This document shows, in pieces, positions 49,080 through 54,096 of a DNA stretch of 54,096 nucleotides. The notes under the pieces were generated by a model, which saw nothing but the letters and a program-made list of their open reading frames with translations, made no database searches and was not told where the DNA came from. The stretch comes from Pseudomonas capeferrum. GTDB taxonomy: Bacteria > Pseudomonadota > Gammaproteobacteria > Pseudomonadales > Pseudomonadaceae. The stretch covers positions 1 to 54,096 of the forward strand of contig NZ_JAAMQM010000032.1 of the NCBI RefSeq assembly GCF_013523055.1. The letters are read 5' to 3'. The translations under genes and the position numbers were made by a program. Each line of letters starts with the position of its first letter. Position 1 is the stretch's first letter.

Positions 49080-51002
49080 TCACCGCACCTGACGATCGGG
49101 CACCTGGCGTGGGACCTCTGTACTGTGCAACTGGGTCATCGAAGCCAGCCGTATGGCGGTATTGGCCGCGCCATAGCCACTGTATCCGCCATTGCGCTGG
49201 ACGATTTCGAAGAAGAAACGCGCCTCGAATGGCTCGGTGAAAGCATGCAATAGCTCTCCACCCTGGGCATCGCGGTCGTAAAGCACGTTGCAGCGGGCCA
49301 GTTGCCGCAGGAACGCTTCGTCCAGGTCGTATCGAGCCGCCAGATCGTCATAGTAGTTGCGAGGGATGTTCAGCAACGCGACACCCGCCGCGTGAGCCCT
49401 TGCCACCTCCGTGAAGATGTCTTCGCAGGCAAAGGCGACATGCTCGAGGCCAGCGCCGCGGTAGCGAGACAAGGCATGAGCGATGGCGGTTTCGCCTTCC
49501 TGCGAGACGCTCAACGACAGGCGTACAAAGCCGCAGGGGCTGCGCAAGGCACGGCTTCTTACCAACCCGTAAGGGTCGGACGCTACCGTTTCGTCTTCGG
49601 TCAGGAAGCCGATCAGGCTCTTGTAGAACAGTGCTCCACTGCCCAGCGACTGGGCGGGCAACGCCAGGGCCAGATGATCGATGCGCCGAAGCGTGCCGGT
49701 GGGCTGCGCATCACCGTCGAGGATGAAGTCAGGATCAACGCGCCTCTGGCTTGCGGGCGCTTGTTGGACGAGGTGGATCAGGCTGCCGTCCGGCGCACGC
49801 AGTGAAGGGGCTTCATGCTGATCGGGGCCGCCCGGAGCGTCATGAATCTGTGCACCGTACTCACGGGCACGCTGCACGGCGGCCACGGAATTGTCGACCC
49901 GTAGCGTGGTGGCCGACAGGGAGGGTCCATGAGCGTCGAAGAAATCATGCGCGAAGCCATCGGGTTGGCTATTGAGGAGGATATTGATATCGCCCTGTCG
50001 TAGCAGTCGAACGTCTCGCGTGCGGTGCCGCCCGGCCTGGGCAAAGCCGAGACGTTCGAGCCAGCCCCCCAGGCGACGGCCCAGCGTCGGGTCCACGGCG
50101 AACTCGAGGGATTCGATACCGTGACAGGCACTGGCCGCGGCTGGGCTGAAGAGCAGCCCTGACGCCACCGCCCCGCCCCGCTGCCGCAATTGCGAATGGC
50201 ACTGTTCTTCGAGATGCAGCAGCGAGCGCAGGCCATCGGCAGCGTTCTGGCGCGCGGGCGCGGCGCGAAAACCATCGTTGAAGATTTCCAGCGACAATGG
50301 CCCCTGGTAGCCCGTCTCGAGGATCGGCGTCAGGAAGCCCGGCATGTCCATTTCTCCCTGGCCAGGAAAACAGCGGAAATGACGGCTCCATTCGGCGACC
50401 TCCATGTTCAGCATCGGCGCGTCGGCCATCTGCACGAAAAAGATCTTCTCGCCGGGTATATCCCGGATGGCTCCGGGGTCCCCCTTCAGCGCCAGGGTAT
50501 GGAAGCTGTCGAGAACCATGCCCAGGGCGGCGTGATCGACGTGACGCACCAGATCCCAGACCTGTTGCCAGGTATTGACATGGTGCCCCCATGCCAGCCC
50601 TTCATAGCCGACCCGCAGACCACGGGTGCCAGCGCGTTCGGCCAACTGATGCAGGTCTTCGACCAGCACCTCGTGCTCGCCCGAGGCATCGGCCTGAGTA
50701 TTGCTGCACATGAGCATCAGATCGACGCCCAAGGCCTGCATCAGGTCGAATTTGCGTTCGGCGCGGTCGAAGTTCTTGCGCAGCTGCTCACGCGGGCAGC
50801 CTTCGAAATCCCGAAACGGCTGGTACAGGGTGATGGCGAGGCCCAGGTCGTCGCAACGCTGGCGGACCTCGCCTGGGCTCCCCCAATAGCACAGCAGATC
50901 GTTCTCGAAGATCTCGACACCATCGAATCCGGCGGCGGCGATGGCCTCCAGCTTTTCTGGCAGGGTACCGCTCAGAGAGACGGTGGCGATGGAGCGATGC
51001 AT
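49080..51002 (-). CDS. quiC: 3-dehydroshikimate dehydratase, two-domain QuiC type
   Basis: A 640-residue enzyme that converts 3-dehydroshikimate to protocatechuate, so shikimate and quinate can enter the beta-ketoadipate pathway. The N-terminal half (about 1-280) is a sugar-phosphate-isomerase-like TIM barrel (GFDGVEIFENDLL, GYEGLAWGHHVNTW, MVLDSFHTL with metal-binding acidic and His residues). The C-terminal half (about 300-620) resembles 4-hydroxyphenylpyruvate dioxygenase (RIDHLALALPA, LEHVAFACEDIF, RFFFEIVQRNGGYSGYG). This fusion is known from P. putida QuiC. AAGGAA precedes the ATG. The divergent MHS transporter probably brings in the substrate. Confidence 0.92.
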   Translation of the reverse strand: MHRSIATVSLSGTLPEKLEAIAAAGFDGVEIFENDLLCYWGSPGEVRQRCDDLGLAITLYQPFRDFEGCPREQLRKNFDRAERKFDLMQALGVDLMLMCSNTQADASGEHEVLVEDLHQLAERAGTRGLRVGYEGLAWGHHVNTWQQVWDLVRHVDHAALGMVLDSFHTLALKGDPGAIRDIPGEKIFFVQMADAPMLNMEVAEWSRHFRCFPGQGEMDMPGFLTPILETGYQGPLSLEIFNDGFRAAPARQNAADGLRSLLHLEEQCHSQLRQRGGAVASGLLFSPAAASACHGIESLEFAVDPTLGRRLGGWLERLGFAQAGRHRTRDVRLLRQGDINILLNSQPDGFAHDFFDAHGPSLSATTLRVDNSVAAVQRAREYGAQIHDAPGGPDQHEAPSLRAPDGSLIHLVQQAPASQRRVDPDFILDGDAQPTGTLRRIDHLALALPAQSLGSGALFYKSLIGFLTEDETVASDPYGLVRSRALRSPCGFVRLSLSVSQEGETAIAHALSRYRGAGLEHVAFACEDIFTEVARAHAAGVALLNIPRNYYDDLAARYDLDEAFLRQLARCNVLYDRDAQGGELLHAFTEPFEARFFFEIVQRNGGYSGYGAANTAIRLASMTQLHSTEVPRQVPDRQVR

Positions 51003-51130
51003 GGGGAAGTTTCCTTGTCAGAGGGCCGGCGCCTGGCAGGCGCGGGGCCAGGTGATGGTCGCTGCCGTGTTGATGTGGATGCGCCACTACAGGCCGGACA
51101 GTAGGCCGTGACGCGGTGGTTCAGACATTA

Positions 51131-51144
51131 CTTTGTACGAAGTA
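51131..51144. promoter_or_regulatory. Candidate operator between quiC and the transporter
   Basis: ACTTTGTACGAAGT is an imperfect palindrome (ACTT-T-GTAC-G-AAGT) near the middle of the 274-base divergent region, the kind of site used by TetR-like regulators. No regulator gene is adjacent in the window, so the protein is unknown. Confidence 0.4.
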
Positions 51145-51276
51145 GTTAGTTGTTGGTTCAATACGTGTCCTTTGCCACGCACGACACGTCCGTAGTGACA
51201 GCAGAACGCATCCCTGGCGCCAGCAGGGCTGCCCGGCACGATGCATGGCCGGTCAACTACAAGAATGGAGACAACC

Positions 51277-52632
51277 ATGGCCCACGCCAGCCCCCAAGCC
51301 AGGAAAGCAACCGCCAGTGGTTGGATTGGCTCGGCTCTCGAGTACTACGATTTCTTCATCTATGCCCAGGCGGCGGCGCTGATATTTCCGCAGGTGTTCT
51401 TTCCGTCCGATGATCCCAAGATGGCCATCATCGCCTCGCTGGCCACCTTTGGCGTGGGCTACCTGGCGCGTCCGGTCGGCGCCGTCGTGCTGGGGCACTG
51501 GGGCGATACCCGAGGACGCAAGAACGTCCTGGTGCTGTGCATGTTCCTCATGGGCCTGTCGACCCTGGCCGTGGGCCTGCTGCCCACCTACCGCGACATC
51601 GGCATCATGGCGCCGATCCTGCTGGTGATCCTGCGCCTGGTCCAGGGGTTCGCGGTGGCCGGAGAGATAGCGGGTGCGAGTTCCATGATCATGGAGCATG
51701 CGCCGAGCGGTCGGCGCGGCTACTACACCAGCTTTACGCTGCAAGGGGTGCAAGCAGGGCAAGTCCTGGCGGCGGCGGTCTTCCTGCCCCTGGCCTATTT
51801 CATGCCCGCAGATGCCTTTGCCGCATGGGGCTGGCGCATTCCCTTCCTGATGAGCGCGCTGGTGCTGCTGATCGGTTTCATCATCCGCAGGGAAGTCCAC
51901 GAGACACCCGCCTTTGTCCAGGAAAAGACCCAACGCAAGGTGCCTTCGTCACCCATCATCGAAGCCCTGTGCCACAGCTGGAGACACATGCTGCTGGTGA
52001 TGGTCATGGCGCTGATGAACGTGATTCCCGTGGTGGCTACCGTGTTCGGTGCCGCCTATGCCGTGCACCCTGCCTATGGGGTGGGCTTCGACAAAAGCGT
52101 CTACCTGTGGATCTCCGTGGTCGGGAACATCGTCGCGATGCTGGTGATTCCGCTGGTGGGCGACCTGTCTGACCGCATCGGTCGACGTCCGACCATGATC
52201 GCCGGGTGCCTGGGCTCCGGGTTGCTCGCCTCCGTCTATCTCCAGGCCATCGGTCTGCAGAGCGTGCCGCTGGCCTTCGCGGCGTCGGTCCTCATGTGGG
52301 GCTTGATGTACCAGGGTTACAACGCGGTCTTCCCGAGTTTCTACCCCGAGCTGTTCCACACCCGCTATCGGGTCTCGGCCGTGTCCATCGCGCAGAACAG
52401 TGGCAGCATGCTTACCGCCATGCTGCCCGCGGTGTTCGCGACCCTCGCGCCGCCTGGGTCGCACGATATTCCCCTGGTGATCGGCGGGCTCGCCTTGTTC
52501 ATCACCAGCTTGAGCGCCATCGCCGCCTACCTGGCGCCGGAGACCCATCGCCTGGCCATGGAAGACTTGGGCAACCCGAACGCCAAGCCGATGCCCAAGC
52601 AGACCTTCGATCAGCCACCTGGCGCAGCCTGA
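51277..52632 (+). CDS. MHS-family MFS transporter (ShiA-like)
   Basis: A 451-residue transporter with about twelve helices. GSALEYYDFFIYAQAAALIF (about residues 16-35) and the loop GHWGDTRGRKNVL (about 80-92) identify the metabolite:H+ symporter group, which contains ShiA (shikimate) and KgtP. GGAG lies seven bases before the ATG at 51277; an earlier in-frame ATG lacks this. Because it diverges from quiC, shikimate, dehydroshikimate or quinate is the most likely substrate. Confidence 0.88.
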   Translation: MAHASPQARKATASGWIGSALEYYDFFIYAQAAALIFPQVFFPSDDPKMAIIASLATFGVGYLARPVGAVVLGHWGDTRGRKNVLVLCMFLMGLSTLAVGLLPTYRDIGIMAPILLVILRLVQGFAVAGEIAGASSMIMEHAPSGRRGYYTSFTLQGVQAGQVLAAAVFLPLAYFMPADAFAAWGWRIPFLMSALVLLIGFIIRREVHETPAFVQEKTQRKVPSSPIIEALCHSWRHMLLVMVMALMNVIPVVATVFGAAYAVHPAYGVGFDKSVYLWISVVGNIVAMLVIPLVGDLSDRIGRRPTMIAGCLGSGLLASVYLQAIGLQSVPLAFAASVLMWGLMYQGYNAVFPSFYPELFHTRYRVSAVSIAQNSGSMLTAMLPAVFATLAPPGSHDIPLVIGGLALFITSLSAIAAYLAPETHRLAMEDLGNPNAKPMPKQTFDQPPGAA

Positions 52633-52699
52633 ATACGGCACAATGCCTGTGCCACCTCACACCTGGTGCAGTGGAGCGCTACATCCTTCAGAGAACCTC

Positions 52700-53578
52700 A
52701 TGAAACTCAGCACGCCACTGTCCGGAGTCAACCAGCCGCTGCGCGGCATCGCCTTGGTGGTGACGGCCACCTTCCTGTTCGCCAGCCACGATGGGTTGTC
52801 GAAATTCCTCGGTGGCGTCTACCCGGTGATCATGGTCGTGTGGGCGCGTTACCTGGTGCACACCTTGCTGATGGCCGGGATCTTCATGCCGCAGGCCGGC
52901 CTACGGGTCCTGCGCACCCAGAGGCCGCTCTTGCAGACGCTTCGCGCCTTGTGCCTGCTCAGTACCAGCCTGTTGTTCACCGCCGGCTTGCAATACCTGC
53001 CCCTGGCGGAAGCTACTGCGGTCAACTTCCTCGCTCCGGTGCTGGTGACGGCCTTGTCGGTACCACTGCTCAAGGAGCGGGTGACCGTCGGCCAATGGGT
53101 GGCCGTGATCATGGGTTTCATAGGCGTGCTCATCGTGGTGCACCCAGGCGGCGCGATGTTCACCCCGGCGATTCTCTTCCCGCTGGGCTCGGCCCTGGGG
53201 TTCTGTTTCTACCAGTTGCTTACCCGCACGCTGGTCGCCCATGACAGCCCGACCACCAGCAACTTTTTCGCCGGGTTGTGCAACACCCTGATCATGAGCG
53301 CATTGGTGCCCTTCTTCTGGGAAACGCCACGCTGGGAGCATATTCTGCTCATGCTGGCATTGGGCGGCTGTGGGATGACCGCCCATCTGCTACTGACCCA
53401 GGCCTTCCGCCATGCCGCGCCGGCCTTGCTCGCTCCCTTCAGCTACTGTCAGATCGTCTTCGCGGGATTGCTGGGGCTGATCGTCTTCAGCCAGGCACCT
53501 GACACCCTGAGCCTGGTCGGTATCGCTGTCATTTGCCTGAGCGGGCTGGGTGCCGCCTGGATGCAGCGCAGGCCCTGA
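52700..53578 (+). CDS. EamA/DMT-family transporter
   Basis: A 292-residue inner-membrane protein with ten predicted helices in two EamA repeats (about residues 12-140 and 150-288). The segments LPLAEATAVNFLAPVLVTAL and APLLAPFSYCQIVFAGLLG are at the conserved ends of the two repeats. Such proteins export or import metabolites such as amino acids. It lies 67 bases after the MHS transporter on the same strand; I start it at 52700 after AGAGAACC. Substrate unknown. Confidence 0.85.
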   Translation: MKLSTPLSGVNQPLRGIALVVTATFLFASHDGLSKFLGGVYPVIMVVWARYLVHTLLMAGIFMPQAGLRVLRTQRPLLQTLRALCLLSTSLLFTAGLQYLPLAEATAVNFLAPVLVTALSVPLLKERVTVGQWVAVIMGFIGVLIVVHPGGAMFTPAILFPLGSALGFCFYQLLTRTLVAHDSPTTSNFFAGLCNTLIMSALVPFFWETPRWEHILLMLALGGCGMTAHLLLTQAFRHAAPALLAPFSYCQIVFAGLLGLIVFSQAPDTLSLVGIAVICLSGLGAAWMQRRP

Positions 53579-53828
53579 ACCAGCGTCGGACCGCGCGACC
53601 AAGCGGCAAGACCGCTGGCTCGGTCTTCGCCTCAAGGGCCCACCTTTGATAATATTCCCCGCCCCATATCCTGTTGACCAAGACTTGCGCGGTGGTTGGC
53701 AACTGTATGTCCATATGAGAAGGGGTGGTATTATCGACTCATCCCTAAAATGATCTTCGGGTACTCACTGAATACGAACAAAAGGCTCCAGCCCCTCAAG
53801 CGGTCTGCTGGCAAGAAGTAGTGGCATC
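53579..53828. other. Non-coding stretch after the DMT gene
   Basis: The first 60 bases are GC-rich; the composition then shifts to A+T-richer sequence with no recognised gene, REP element or clear terminator. Confidence 0.4.
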
Positions 53829-53966
53829 ATGCCTTCTTTCAGTGATTACCGTGACCTTGTCACAGAAAATCCATTGACTGGGAAGAAGAATGGCTACTGG
53901 GGTAATGCCAATCAATTAAGAACAACACTCGACTTTCAAAAGCTGGAGGTTATCTTCGGCTTCTGA
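53829..53966 (+). CDS. Tiny orphan frame in an AT-richer stretch
   Basis: An ATG at 53829 opens 45 codons (start MPSFSDYRDLVTEN, end KLEVIFGF). The sequence from about 53640 to 53960 is visibly richer in A+T than its surroundings, unlike the window's genes. I do not recognise a family and see no good ribosome-binding site. It may be a fragment of an acquired gene. Its 3' end overlaps the tail of the minus-strand GntR gene. Confidence 0.3.
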   Translation: MPSFSDYRDLVTENPLTGKKNGYWGNANQLRTTLDFQKLEVIFGF

Positions 53967-54096
53967 ATCTTCTGGGAAGCTCAAGGCCTCGTCACTGCGA
54001 CGTTCGAGAATGCCGGCGAGAATCCGTCCGTGTTCTTCATAGGTCAGCGTGACACGTGGGCCCTGGGTGAAGTCTAGACGACGAATGATGCGGATC
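53916..54096 (-). CDS. GntR/FCD regulator, C-terminal part (5' end outside window)
   Basis: The minus-strand frame entering from the right edge encodes 59 residues to a TAA at 53916. It starts IRRLDFTQGPRVTLTYEEHGRIL, the pattern of the last FCD helices of a FadR-type regulator. After ILERRSDEA the expected final helix (usually ending in a His and an Ala-Ser-rich tail) is replaced by acidic sequence ending KVECCS. Either a divergent C-terminus or a truncation by the AT-richer segment. The rest lies outside the window. Confidence 0.6.
   Translation of the reverse strand, partial: IRIIRRLDFTQGPRVTLTYEEHGRILAGILERRSDEALSFPEDSEAEDNLQLLKVECCS

Overview
The window is about 54 kb of GC-rich bacterial chromosome. 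It most likely comes from a Pseudomonas of the putida group. The reasons are gene content (QuiC-type 3-dehydroshikimate dehydratase beside an MHS transporter, DauR-type regulator, a second short-type argC, TIGR04211 and DUF2388 proteins), codon use, and many REP/BIME palindromes built on the core GCGGG(A/C)AAGCCCGC that pseudomonads carry between genes. No rRNA, tRNA, CRISPR array, integrase or transposase was recognised. The species assignment is inference.

Left part (1-25,000). A surface-sugar cassette (glycosyltransferase, glf, GH-A glycosidase on the minus strand; divergent galE on the plus strand) is followed by a decayed MFS/IclR pair. Next come a two-gene radical-SAM DNA-repair cassette behind a near-consensus LexA box, a glycine-rich exported protein, ppnN, an SH3-domain membrane protein, a YiiM-type MOSC protein, a 5'-nucleotidase, a LysR regulator, argC and a GNAT enzyme. 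An ABC importer of the NrtA/TauA type is translationally coupled to an acyl-CoA-dehydrogenase-like flavoenzyme, with an AhpD-like protein next to it and a divergent AraC regulator. A chemoreceptor and a striking array of six 63-bp repeats end this part.

Central part (25,200-43,900) is the most interesting. It holds an NCS1 permease, flavin reductase 1 plus a luciferase-like (LLM) monooxygenase, then an operon of AA_synth protein (PF06684), RutD-like hydrolase, aldehyde dehydrogenase, flavin reductase 2, CMD protein, FadR-type GntR regulator and a zinc-ribbon NUDIX hydrolase. Further on are a PLP dehydratase/ornithine-cyclodeaminase pair with a DauR-like regulator, a DUF1330 gene divergent from a ribBA paralogue, and a PotFGHI-like ABC importer. 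Five copies of a palindrome, TGGTATACCA or TGGTATTCCA, lie before the permease, the reductase-LLM operon, the AA_synth operon, the DUF1330/ribBA divergent pair and the ABC importer. Four of them sit inside or overlap a recognisable promoter. This defines a candidate regulon: import of an unknown, probably nitrogen-containing compound, FMNH2-dependent attack on it, hydrolysis and aldehyde oxidation, with extra flavin supply. It resembles the Rut pyrimidine pathway in logic but is not the Rut operon.

Right part (43,900-54,096) is more ordinary: a YebC/YeeN protein, DUF2784, trans-aconitate methyltransferase, a CHASE4-PAS-GGDEF-EAL protein, quiC with a divergent MHS transporter, and a DMT exporter. 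At the right edge an AT-richer stretch carries a tiny orphan frame and the tail of a GntR regulator that may be truncated.
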